NCBI GenBank assembly: GCA_019188255.1
Contig: JAETXT010000010.1
Span: 3,100,001-3,164,000 of the forward strand
Direction of reading: 5' to 3'
DNA length: 64,000 bases
Source of the DNA: Verticillium longisporum
Lineage: Eukaryota; Ascomycota; Sordariomycetes; Glomerellales; Plectosphaerellaceae
Every line of letters begins with the position of its first letter. Within the stretch, counting starts at the first letter, position 1. Shown here one piece after another: positions 54,165 to 64,000 of this stretch. The translations under genes and the position numbers were made by a program. The notes beneath the pieces were generated by a model, which was given only the letters and a program-made list of their open reading frames with translations, ran no database searches and had not been told where the DNA came from.

Positions 54165-57095
54165 GGTGTATTACTCGTGAACGACGAGTAGGAAAAGGCC
54201 GAACTGCGTTGAAGGGTATCGACGAAAGCCTCAGCCGGGCTGCCAGGTTTGCAGAGTGCAGGTGCAGGTTTGGCTTGGGAGTTGATGGGGAAAGAGTTTT
54301 CGATGGGTTACGGAGGTCCTCGAGTCGATTGGACTGTAGAGACCGTCGTCGTTGCGGAAGGGTATATCGCGCCTTGTGTGTGTGTGTGTGTGCGCGCGTG
54401 TGCGGGAGAGAGTTGTTAGTACTACGCGTGACTGTAGGTAGGTTGAAGACTGGGCGCTTTTCCGTGACGTTGGACGAGAGGCAACGTGGAGTCGGAGGGT
54501 GAGTTGGTGGACGTCGCGCGAGCCGGATGGAAAGGGCTGGGATGGACGGAGGAACGCGCGCGCCGAGGCTAGCTGTCTAAGGTACCTACCTACCTTGAAG
54601 GGGGGGTGGGCATCAATCAGACTGGGGATTCTGGCGCGACGAATGAATAGGGCGCCAGTGGCTCGTGCGCGAAGTCTCCCTTCCCTGTACAGGCCTGAAA
54701 GCACCTGGATCCTGGGCACCTACCTATGCTCGCTCAAAGAGAAGTACTCAGGCTGATTAGCTCTGACGTGGGCAGGTACGGGTACGTAGATACGTAAGTA
54801 CCTTACCGACCCAACGTCAGGCGCGTCCCGCCTCTGTCTGAGGTGAGAATCAAGTTTCTGTAAATCACTCGAAATGACAAAGAATGGAGATTGGTCACAA
54901 CGACAGCAGCAACGGCAAGGTGTGTTTTGCCATTGATCGCTCACAGGTCAGACGGGGGACCATGAGAGCTCCCTCAAGCAGCCCCCAGTGCAGCAGCTAC
55001 AGCTGACCGGCGGGAGCAGGTGTGGAGAACAGATTGCAAGAAGAGACCAGACCAGGCAGGGCCAGGCAAAGCAATCACGTCGCCTCTCCCCCCCTCTACC
55101 CCCCTCCTCTCTGGTCGTCCCTCCTGGTTGTCGTGCTGCGCGTGCACACAGCCTGGTGAAAGTGGATACGCGTGCGCAAGAATAAGGCCACACAGCCAAT
55201 GGCGTTGCTAGAACTGCCTCCATCCGTCTCCATTGTGACGGCATGTACATGAAGCGGTACGACCCTGGGCCAGCCTGACCTTAGATGCTTGACATTGGGC
55301 CTGTCTTGCCTTAGGCAGGAACGATGGGACGGGTAGGTACGAGTAGCGTTCCTTTCGTCAACGATGCTTTCTCGCGCTGCGCAGACAGACTGGTACCGGT
55401 CGTCGCGGAGCCTCGAGAGCGAGAGCGAGAGAGAGAGAGAGAGAAAAGCGAACGTGCGCACATCGCTTTGAACACTTCCTCTTGGCGATTCTTGCACCCC
55501 CTCCTCATTCCCTCTCCCCTCCCTCTCCCCCTCCCCCTCCCCTCCCCCCGGTTGGACGAACCAGCGACTTCGTATATGGCTCCCCGCACTACCCGAGGTG
55601 TCGACCATGACGAATCCTCCCAAACACGACGGCATGTGTGGAGGGAAAGACTACACGGGCAATGTCGACGCCAATGGCCAATGGTATGATCATTTGGGGT
55701 CCGAGGCGGGTATTGCAGGGCAGCGTAGCCTAAACACCCGGATGGCGCAAGAGACCCCTCTGAGATAAGACCCCCCCCCGCATTAAGCTCAACAATGCGG
55801 CAGCAGGGGGTGAGTACGGAAGTCAGCAAGTGCAGAGACAGACAGTGAGTGAGAGAGAACTCAACAGCGCTGCTGAGCGACTCCTGGCCTTGCCTGCACC
55901 CGTATCGCTAGTACATGTATATGTACCTGACGATCCGATCGTTTCCGCTTGGTACAATAGCCCCCCTTCTGCATATACGACGATGCCTGGTGTTAGCGCA
56001 CGCTTCAGTCCCCCCCCGGTATGTCCAACCCTGAAAGCATGGCCCGACTGGCTCCCATCTTGAAAAGCCTGGCGCGACTGCACATGCGGGCCGGCGCCAC
56101 TATATTTGGCATATCTACCAGGGACGTGAACAAGGGCACTGGAAGATTGAGAGAGGAAGAGGCAAGAAGCGAGACGGAATGAGGGGACAAAATGGTAAAG
56201 AGGGGGGGGGTCCAAGAGTGACCTGACACGACCTGCAGCCCCCGTCCCAAGTGCAGACAGTAACCTGCACCTAGAGGTAAGGTAGTTTGACACCTTCGGA
56301 CTGGGCGGTCCCCCGGAGGACAGACATGGAAATGGAATGGCAGCAGTAGTTGCACCTCCTTGACAGGCCGAGAGAATCGTGCGGGGTTCAACACCATGCA
56401 TGGTACATCTTTCGCATCCAGCATCATGCCGGCGCACACCGGGCAATGGCTGCGCCGGCGGCGGAGGCCAGCCAGCGACATGCTGTGTAACCGCCTCATG
56501 CATGGCGCGCGTGTATCTCGACTCGGTCTCGTCTTCGAGGACGCCCTGCGCCGGCTCGTGGTAGAATGCCGTTCGTACTCAGGCCACTCACCAGGTTCGG
56601 ATTGAGACACGGGCTGCAGCGGGCAAGGAGAGCCGCCAGCCTCCTACAGCCTACTACAGGGTCCTTACAGAGCGAGCAAGGCAGGGCCGCAGAGATGGCT
56701 GAAGCGGTTGAGCTGATGTGATCCAATTGACAAAAGAAGACACCGGCGAGTTTCGTCGACCATGTTCGCCCTGCCTCGTACCTAAATATACCTACGTTTG
56801 ATTACAAGACACGGGCACCAGGCCAGGGACGTCCATATCAAATGGTCCGTGCGCACGGAGACCGGGACGGCCTGGACCCTTTCAACGTCGGCGCGCGGGT
56901 TCATCCGTGCGAGACCACGCGAAATGGGGGTTCGTTTGGTCATGGAAACTTCCAACTCGACGACAAGCACCACTTTTCCGTCTCCGAGACCCCGAACAAG
57001 CTGCAGAGCAAAGCTGCACACGACGTCTGACACTTCGCGGCCCTCGCCTCCCTCGCACGTCGACTTTTCCACCGCCCCTTCTGCCCGGATTCGCC
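54165..57095. other. 2.9-kb divergent low-complexity region
   Basis: Between the Gbp2-like start and COQ9. It holds a GT/GC repeat (about 54377-54402), a GA repeat (about 55411-55444), a CCCTCC polypyrimidine tract (about 55497-55552), several C or G runs, and TACCTACCTA motifs near 54585 and 54720. A 226-codon open frame on minus (55823-56503) has no recognisable domain; I do not call it a gene. Confidence 0.5.
55411..55552. repeat. GA microsatellite and CCCTCC polypyrimidine tract
   Basis: GAGAGCGAGAGCGAGAGAGA-type repeat is followed about 55 bp later by a long pure C/T tract of CCCTCC units. Confidence 0.8.
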
Positions 57096-57964
57096 ATGGC
57101 GGCCCGCGTCCTGCGCCCCCGTGCCGTCCTTCACAGGCCGACCATCGCCGCCTTCTGCCGTCCGTACCACTCCTTCGACCATCCGGCGCCGAGCCAAGCC
57201 TTCACCAACTCAGAACACGCCCTCCTCTCCGCCGCCTACGAACACGTCCCCGACCACGGCTTCTCCCACCAAGCCCTCACCCTCGGCGCCAAGGACGCAG
57301 GCTACCCCGACATCAGCACCAGCATCCTCCCCGACGGCGCCTTCAGCTTGATCCGCTACCACCTCGTGACGCGGCGGCAGGCCCTCGCCCGCACGAGCCA
57401 AACCCTCTGGGGCGAGGAGAGCAGCGGCAGCAAGGCGAGCGTCGCCGACAAGGTCGAGCGCTTGGCCTGGGAACGCCTGCTCGGCAACACCGCCGTGATC
57501 CACCGCTGGCAAGAGGTACGCGGCGCGCGCGCGCGCTCTCTCTCTCTCACTCCTTGTACTTCCAGCTCGGCGCAGACGTCGTCGAGCGCCGAAAGGGGCC
57601 TTTGTTTCGCTGACACACGCCACCAATCTAGGCCCTCGCCGTCATGGCGCAACCATCCTACGTGCCGGCCTCCCTGAAGGAGCTCGCCCGCTTGGCCGAC
57701 GACATTTGGTATCTGTCCGGGGACACGGCCGTCGACCCTACGTGGTACACGAAGCGGGGCTCGCTGGCCACCATCTACGCGTCGAGCGAGCTCTTCATGA
57801 CGAACGACAAGTCGGCCGGCTTCGCCGACACGCGCGAGTTCCTGCAGAGCAGGCTCGGGGAAGTCAAGGACGCCGGCTCCGTGCTTGGCGCCGTCGGCCA
57901 GTGGGTCGGCTTCACTGCTTCGGCGGGCGTCAACGTGCTCAGGAGCAAGGGCATGCGCATCTAA
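57096..57964 (+). CDS. COQ9: Coq9 ubiquinone biosynthesis protein
   Basis: Exons are 57096-57515 and 57632-57964, giving 250 residues. A mitochondrial presequence (MAARVLRPRAVLHRPTIAAF, CRPYHSFDH) precedes the TetR-like Coq9 fold: LLSAAYEHVPDHGFSHQALT and LGAKDAGYPDISTSILPDGA. The C-terminal COQ9 domain has MAQPSYVPASLKELARLADD, IWYLSGDTAVDPTWYTKRGS and LATIYASSELFMTNDKS, which are family hallmarks. It presents lipid substrate to Coq7 in the coenzyme Q synthome on the inner membrane. The 116-nt intron contains a GC then CT microsatellite just after the donor. Convergent with SMC6. Confidence 0.93.
57520..57552. repeat. GC/CT microsatellite in the COQ9 intron
   Basis: GCGGCGCGCGCGCGCGCT followed by a run of CT units lies directly after the 5' splice site. 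Confidence 0.8.
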
Positions 57965-58352
57965 GGTTTTCGCTGCTGAACTTTTCATGTTTCGCCCAAG
58001 CCATGGCAGACTGGTCTTTTTCTTGCTCGTCCCCCCAATCCTGGAGGCTGCTGCTCGTTGCTCTCTATTCTAACCGTAGAGAGCCTCTCCCCCATCTCTG
58101 CGATGGCGGCATCCCATGTACATCATGTAGACCCACCCTATGTAAAGTACACGAGGCCCCACGGCCTTTTTCTAGAATGCGGCTTGGCAAGAAGCCGCCT
58201 GAACCCAAAAGCAAAAGAAATAATATGACGCCTGATGCTGTCCTGGGACGGACCCGTCGCTGGGAAACTGGAACGGTGACGACCGACCGAAAACGCCTTG
58301 CTATTTGACTGCCGTCCAAATCCTTCGCATGTGCTCTTCGTTTCTATGCCCA
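57965..58352. other. Convergent 3' region COQ9/SMC6
   Basis: No gene seen. Confidence 0.5.
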
Positions 58353-61300
58353 TCACGTCATCTGCGGGAGCGTTCGTTGGCGCGGATCGGTCAAACTTGG
58401 GACGTGGCATGTTAGTCGACGACAGAACAGTATAACAAAGGGGTTTCAGCTGTCTACTTACCGGATAATATTGACGTCCTTGCCCAACGAAGCCCGACCC
58501 TCGATGGCGTTGGGGGTGATCATAATGTACTGGCGGCTGACCGAGCGTCGAGCCGCATCAATCTGAAGGGAGGGGGGCAAGTCAGCACATCGTGCGCACT
58601 GGGGCGGGCATTGTTGATTCTTACCAGCATCTTGGTGCTAATCGTTCGGTTGACGTTGTCCATGAAAACGTCGAATTCGTCGAGACATCGCAGCGGCGAT
58701 CCCATGGCCTCCCAAATGGCCAGCAGCATGCAGATGGACGAGAAGGACTTTTCGCCTCCAGACAATGTTTTAGTGCTCCGGCCGCCCGCGTTCTTGCGCG
58801 TCTCGTCGGGCTCCACAGACAGCTGCAGCTTTCGCTGCTTGTGGTCGAAGAGGATGTTTCCCTGAACCCGCGCTCGCTGAGGAGGTATCGAAAGTTGATC
58901 CTCGAGTGCGCCGAGATGTGCTGCTGAAAGTGGCGCCACCTGACGAGTCGATCGGCCAGCGAGCGCTTCGCGTCCTGCTGGAAGCTTTGCTGCGACTCGA
59001 ACTCTTGGGACGCCGCCAGGAAAGCGGCCTTGGCCTCGCGCAACCGATCGTTGATCTGCTCGTCCGTGGCGCCGATGCGTTCCGCTCGCTGCTTGAGCTG
59101 TTTGCAAATGGCGTTGTACTTCTTCTCCAAGCTTGCGTAGTTCTCGCCCTCGTCGATTTCAACGCGGTTTGGGGACTGCGCCGAGGCGCCCTCGGTGCAC
59201 TCGGCCACAGCTTGGGCCTGGTAGGCGCATTCTTGCTCGGCCCTGTGCTTGAGAGCCTCGGTCTCTGCCTGCGTGTCGTAGGCCGTGTTCTTGGCCACAA
59301 CGGCCATCTGACGGAGATCCCGGGCCTGCTGCAGCTTTCTGTCGACCTTGTTGAGCTGTGCCTCCAGATCCTTGATCTTCTCCTTTTCGTGGTTGAGCTT
59401 CCTCTTCTGCTCCTCGACTTCCTTGTTGAGCGAGTCTCGTTTGACGTGCAGTTCACCGTACTGGGTACCGTGATGCTCCTTGTCGAGTTCGGCCAGCTTG
59501 AGTTCTTCCTGGTATTGGGCTAGTCGTCCATCGGCACCTTCGTACTGGTCATTCTCTTCGTTGAGGTTGGTAATCTTGGCCGCAATCTTGGTGAAGGCGG
59601 CCTCAAGCTTGTCGTTGGTTTGCCTCAACCGCCTCACCTGCTCGTGACAGTGCCTTCGAGCCGTCTCCAGTGTCGCCTTCTCCTTGCGCAGCTCCTGAAA
59701 CTCGCCGTCGAGGAGTCGCAGCGTTTCTTCGTGCAGGCCAATCTGGGTCTCGACATCAGACTTCATGCGCGGGGCCCTCTTGAACTCGCCGACAGTACTC
59801 GTTGAAATGCCCGATGGCCTGACTTGAATACGGATACCTTGATTCCGCTTGCGGTCGTGGAGACTGAGACTGACAGCTACATCGCGCGGCGGGCCGTCGC
59901 TGCCGTACATGATCTCCTCGGCATCCTCTCGCCTCTCAACGAGGATGATCTTTTCGATCATGTAGTTGACAATGAGCTGATCGCGCACCCAGTCGTTCTC
60001 GATCTTGAGAGCACGAAGAATCGTCAACAATTGCCCATCCGGTTCCCTCAGCTTGGTGCCTGGAGGTAGGGGCTTTCCGATCGTGACTGGAACGTTGCGG
60101 ATGCCAATCTGACGCATGAGTTCGACGAGTCGTCGCTGGTCCTGCTTGCTCACGACCAAGAAGCTGTTGAGGAACTGGCCAAACGTTGTCTCGAGAATCG
60201 ATGACCAGACAGGTTTGAGCAGCTGCATATGGAGTCCAACGGGGCCTACGGGCCGTCTCTCAAACCCATTGTCTCGCTCGATGGCCTTGAGAAGCTGAGG
60301 GATCTTGGGGTCAAAAGCGGCGTATGGCGATCGGTTGTTGCTTTGCAGGTTCTGGATGCGTCCCCTCGCATCCTGGACCTCTTTGCCCTTGGCATTCAGG
60401 CGTTTCTCGCATTGCGTGACGTGTTCGGCGGCAGCGTCGCTCTCCTTGACCAGAATGGGCAGCTGCGCGCTGCCCTCGAGAATCTGGCGTTGCAAGCGAG
60501 CCTCCTCGGCGTTTGCCTCGTCGAGCTGTTCCTGCAATTTCTGGCGAGCACTTCCGGACTCCTCACCTAGCCGTTGCTCTTCCGCTGCAATTTTTTCCTT
60601 CCAACTGGCAACGCTCGCCCTGGCGTTTCTGATTTGAGCGTGGGCTTCGCGTTCTTCGCGACGGTGGTCTTCCAGTTTCGCCTTTGCCTCCTGGTACGCA
60701 GCCAAGGCCGCTTCTACCCCCTCCTCTTCCGACTCCTTTTCCCTTGACTTTTCAGCCACAGCAGCTTCGAGCTGCTCAATCTTTTCATCGCAAGCCGCGA
60801 GTTGCCCCGTGGCCTTTTCAATGTTCCGCGCATCCTCGGCGAGTTTCGAGGTGAGGGCGTCCAGCTGCTCCTGTTGTCTCGCAAGACCACGCTCAGCATC
60901 CACAACCTGACACCAGGCCAGCTGTGTGCGGATTCGCTGGCCCTCTGCGCGCAAGCCAAGATTGGCCTCGACGGCCTGCTTGTCCTTCTTGGCCCTCTGG
61001 TATTTGACTTCCAGTTGGGCGGCATCTTCCTTGAGCTTGACCAGCTTCTCCTCGTGGCTGTCCAGCATTTCCGAGATGAGTTTGTAGTTGTGGTCGAGCT
61101 GCTCCAGCTGGACGCCCTTGAAGAAATACTTGTACTTGACGGCGGGCGTGGCCGAGTTGAGGAACTGGCGCGCATTGTCCTGGGACAGGACGTTCAGCGG
61201 ATTGTCGACCTGCAGGCCCCAGTACTCTGTGATTTCGTCGATTTCGGCCTTCTTCGTGGAGATGGTCTTGCCGCGCTCGCTCTTGAGGCGGAAGCCACTG

Positions 61301-62041
61301 GTGCCGGACCTCGAGAAGTGGCGCTCCACCCTGATCGTCTCGCCGTACAAGTCAGGCTGGTACGCATCCAGTCCCTGGTTCTTGATGCAGACGGTAATGA
61401 CGGCCTGGTCGCGGCCCTCCTTGATGAAGCTCTTGAGGCTGCCTCCGCGGTTCGTGGAGCTCGCCTTGGCGCCCAGACAGAGCGTGAGGGCGGTCAGCAC
61501 GGCGCTCTTGCCGCTGCCGTTCTCGCCGACGATAAAGTTGATGAGGGGGCCGAGCTCGACGTAGAGGCGTTCGTGGCACATGAAGTTGATGCACTCGACG
61601 TTTTCGATGATGCCATTCTCGGCTGCGCGGTTGTCACCGACCCGATGCGAGCGGGCGTTGATGGCTTGTGTCGCACGTTGGTCGTCTAGCTCTTCGTTCT
61701 CGAGATGCCGAAAGCCGCCGTCTCGCATAATCTCATATTGGGTTCGAGGAGGAGAGTCGCGGCCGTTGCGAGACTCTTCTTCGCCGGCGCTTTGTTCGGA
61801 CTCTTCGGACACGGTACTCGGTTCGCGCGGCGCTGTAGGCTTCACGGGGCGACCGACCGAAACGCGCACGCGTTTTCTCTGCAGACACAAGTTAGCGAGG
61901 CGGCGACCCCTGAGGCACATGATGGGGCAAGCCACTGACGGCGGCATCGCTGCTAAAGCTCGAGCTGGCCTGGTCCACGCCGGTGCCGCTTGCCGAGTCA
62001 AGGTTGCTGATGGCGCGATGCGATCGCTTCAAAGACGACAT
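58353..62041 (-). CDS. SMC6: Smc6 structural-maintenance-of-chromosomes protein, with a 1-nt frame break
   Basis: Exons are 61940-62041, 58625-61878, 58462-58562 and 58353-58395, giving 1166 residues after correction. The SMC5/6 complex acts in DNA repair and replication-fork stability. The N-terminal head has Walker A GENGSGKSAVLTALTLCLGA (about 150-158). Two long coiled coils flank a hinge (RNVPVTIGKPLPPGTKL). The C-terminal head has signature TLSGGEKSFSSICMLLAIWE and Walker B LRCLDEFDVFMD. The last two short exons give AARRSVSRQYIMITPNAIEG and the typical end LTDPRQR. The frame breaks at CCC 58860-58862 (plus strand) in RGFR-GNILFDHK, just before the C-terminal head; one extra G on the coding strand repairs it. 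Exons sum to 3500 nt, one short of 1167 codons. Confidence 0.93.
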
Positions 62042-62769
62042 GGTGTGAGTCGTGCCTATGCAGCCGCAGGCATGGTATGAGGTGGTGGGTTCAGGGCGAG
62101 AGAGAGAGAGAGAGTAAGTGTCGGTAGAGGCGAGGGGTCGTGTTGATAAGTTGTAAATTACGTAGTAGTGGTGTGGTTCCCGGGCAGGTGAGTATGAGGC
62201 TCTGGCCCGAAAGTGTATAAAGTCGCGAAAGATGCTGGGGTGAACTCAACAGGGAACGCGACAGGTGCTATCGGGTTGTGGGGTCGACGCGCCGCAAGAC
62301 AAAGGGTCGATTGGTGTATCTGCTACCTGGGAAGAAGCTGTCTGGCAGAGGAAGCAGCTTGTACCCGGTACAGGTCTCGAGTGACACAAGCGCTAGCGTG
62401 TTTTTGACCACCCCGCCATCCGAAGCTGAAGCTGAATGACGGTACAAGGCAGAAAACGCCTTGGGAGCCCTACTTGGTACAGCCAGCCAAACCCCCACTA
62501 CCGTACATCCATGAACGACAGTGACAGGAGCTGTTGGTCAAATCACGGCTCAAGGCTTGCCGCGCTCTCTATCCTCCACCGTCTTAGTCTGTTGAAGTTG
62601 CCGAAGATCCTTACCCATGGGAATCCTTACCCATGGGACAAGCTCGCAGACACAAGGCTATGGAAACACAGAGCTAGGCATTCTTCAGTGGGCCAACACA
62701 CAAAGTCGATCTGAAGACGCAGTCCAGGAAAGTGCCAGGTAGTACAGGGCGGCGAGCCAAGAGGCCCCG
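62042..62769. other. Divergent promoter region SMC6/SGT1
   Basis: No gene seen. A GA run lies at 62097-62115, and a 16-bp direct repeat at 62609-62638 (CCTTACCCATGGGAAT, second copy 14 nt). Confidence 0.55.
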
Positions 62770-64000
62770 ATGGCAGACACCGGAGGTCAGGAGAACCCTC
62801 TGGACGGGTTAGACAAACGTCTACCTGAAAATTGCGTCGAATACCTGCTGTTCCTCGTCGACCAAAATTCAACTGACCGCCGCAAGGAGCTCTCAAAGCT
62901 TGAAGACCTTCGCAAAAACGCCCTGGCGTCAGCCAAGGACGTGGCAAGCGGCTACATATGGCAACGAGGAGAATTCAGCCTCGAGGTGAAAAGTGACCAG
63001 GGTAAGTAAGGCCTTGCGTCTGTCCGTCCCTGCAGTCCCCCGTGGCTAACACCGCCTCCAGGACTCGCCTACGTCCACGGCATCACAGACTACGGCGACT
63101 CTGTGGAAGATGAGTGGCTCATTGTCTTCCTGTTGAGGAAACTGAGTCTTGTCAACCCGAACCTCTGGATACGCATATTCGACAGCGACGGGGAGTTTCT
63201 CCTCATCGAAGCAGCCAATGTGCTCCCAGCATGGCTCAACCCCGAGATGGATCGCAACCGGGCATGGCTGCACCAGGGAAAACTCCACATCATCCCGCTG
63301 AACGACAAGAGAAGCAACAAGATCCTCTCGTTACCGGATGCCCTGGCCTTCATCCGCTCGAGCCCAAAGAGCCTCGTCCAGTCCGACCTCATCGACGCCG
63401 AAGCCTTCTACCGGCTCGAAAAGTACCCAGAGCACATGGCCACGTCGCTCCACCGCTCGCTCGTCACGATCCCGCGCAAGCTGGCCCTCGCCCTCCACGA
63501 AGTGCCCAAGGCCATGGCGCCCGCCGTCGAGGCCTTCTACCTACGCGACCCCATCGCCCTGCAGCCCTTCCTCTCGTCGTCCGCCGACCTGCACTTCCCG
63601 CCGCGCGACCTCGTCACCGTCAGCGCAACGTTCACGCGCGTCCTCTTCGCCCAGCTCCGCTCCCAGCGCTTCGACCTGCCGCAGCCGTGGGCGGACCTCG
63701 TCCAGAGGGCCCCCGACGACCAGGCCCGCCGCCGCCTCGACACGGGCGCCAAGCTCGCCTGCGGCTTCGACATGATGGTCAAGCGCCTGGAAAGGACGGA
63801 CCTGCGCGCCGCGCGCGAGGTCGGCCTCCTGCTCGACGATCTGCGCGAGGACGGCGACGCGGCGCTGCCGACGGACGACGAGATCAGCGCGTGGACCGAC
63901 GCGGGCCGCGACGACGACGACGCCTGGCTCGACATCAACTACGAAGACTTTGAGCGCGAGCTCGACGGGAAGAGCGGCAGCGGCCGCAAACAGGACGGCG
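62770..64000 (+). CDS. SGT1/ecdysoneless family protein (cut by window edge)
   Basis: Exons are 62770-63001 and 63062 to past 64000, joined by a 60-nt GT-AG intron (phase 1). About 390 residues are visible. Starts MADTGGQENPLDGLDKRLPE, then NCVEYLLFLVDQ, the opening typical of ecdysoneless (human ECD, the PF07093-type SGT1 family; not the Hsp90 cochaperone Sgt1). Family landmarks include GYIWQRGEFSLEV, GITDYGDSVEDEWLIVFLLR, WIRIFDSDGEFLLIEAANVL, PAWLNPEMDRNRAWLHQGKL and PLNDKRSNKI. The visible C-terminal part is acidic (DDEISAWTDAGRDDDDAWLD). ECD proteins are linked to splicing (Prp8) and transcription of glycolytic genes in yeasts; the role here is by family. The frame is open to the window edge. 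Confidence 0.9.

Noticed and set aside
55823..56503. 226-codon open frame on the minus strand
   Set aside because: No recognisable domain, biased composition, lies in a C/G-rich low-complexity region, and no good splice partners; likely chance.

Overview
The window is nuclear DNA of a filamentous ascomycete, most likely a Sordariomycete and possibly a member of the Hypocreales. Its genes are spaced about 2.5 kb apart. Nearly all have short GT-AG introns of 37-150 nt. The gene set includes Atg4, Atg9, a fungal-type two-part cystathionine gamma-synthase, a HAUS1 augmin subunit, a sphingolipid delta-8 desaturase and a SPX-RING protein. I see no prokaryotic features, transposon, CRISPR array, rRNA or convincing tRNA. 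I reconstructed 25 protein-coding genes by joining exons by eye. Wherever I summed exon lengths for an intact complete gene, the total is a multiple of three.

Layout. 1-9.1 kb: SQS1 (-, cut by the left edge), ATG4 (+), JJJ1 (-), SPX-RING ligase (+). 9.6-18.3 kb: cystathionine gamma-synthase (-), VOC/transmembrane/RAPS-repeat protein (-), EMG1 (-), and mitochondrial ribosomal protein uS17m (+), which is divergent from EMG1. 18.5-29.8 kb: SAP1-type AAA ATPase (-), COG6 (-), ATG9 (+), mitoferrin MRS3/4 (+). 30.5-41.4 kb: DNAJC3/P58-type ER co-chaperone (-), HAUS1 (+), VAC14 (-), a 2.7-kb gene-free stretch, sphingolipid desaturase (-). 42-50 kb: orphan Cys-rich gene (+), dihydrolipoyl dehydrogenase (-), SGD1/NOM1 (-), SRP14 (+), small Cys-rich gene (-). 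50.6-64 kb: three-RRM GBP2/HRB1-like protein with many exons (-), a low-complexity gene-free stretch, COQ9 (+), SMC6 (-), SGT1/ecdysoneless homologue (+, cut by the right edge).

Most genes are housekeeping: autophagy and membrane traffic (ATG4, ATG9, COG6, VAC14, SRP14), ribosome biogenesis (JJJ1, EMG1, SGD1, SQS1), mitochondria (uS17m, MRS3/4, LPD1, COQ9) and genome maintenance or spindle (SMC6, HAUS1). They do not form one pathway or a secondary-metabolite cluster.

The main anomaly is that six otherwise well-conserved genes (ATG4, SPX-RING, ATG9 three times, DNAJC3, GBP2-like, SMC6) carry single-base frame breaks. Each break lies in or next to a short homopolymer, and the exon sums are off by exactly the expected amount. 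This looks more like assembly or sequencing error than six real pseudogenes. The most interesting biology is an 8-nt internal microexon and a 4-nt start-codon exon in the GBP2-like gene, a GC-AG intron in SQS1, a CaaX-ending SPX-RING protein, and an unrecognised Cys-rich gene at 42.1-42.8 kb.
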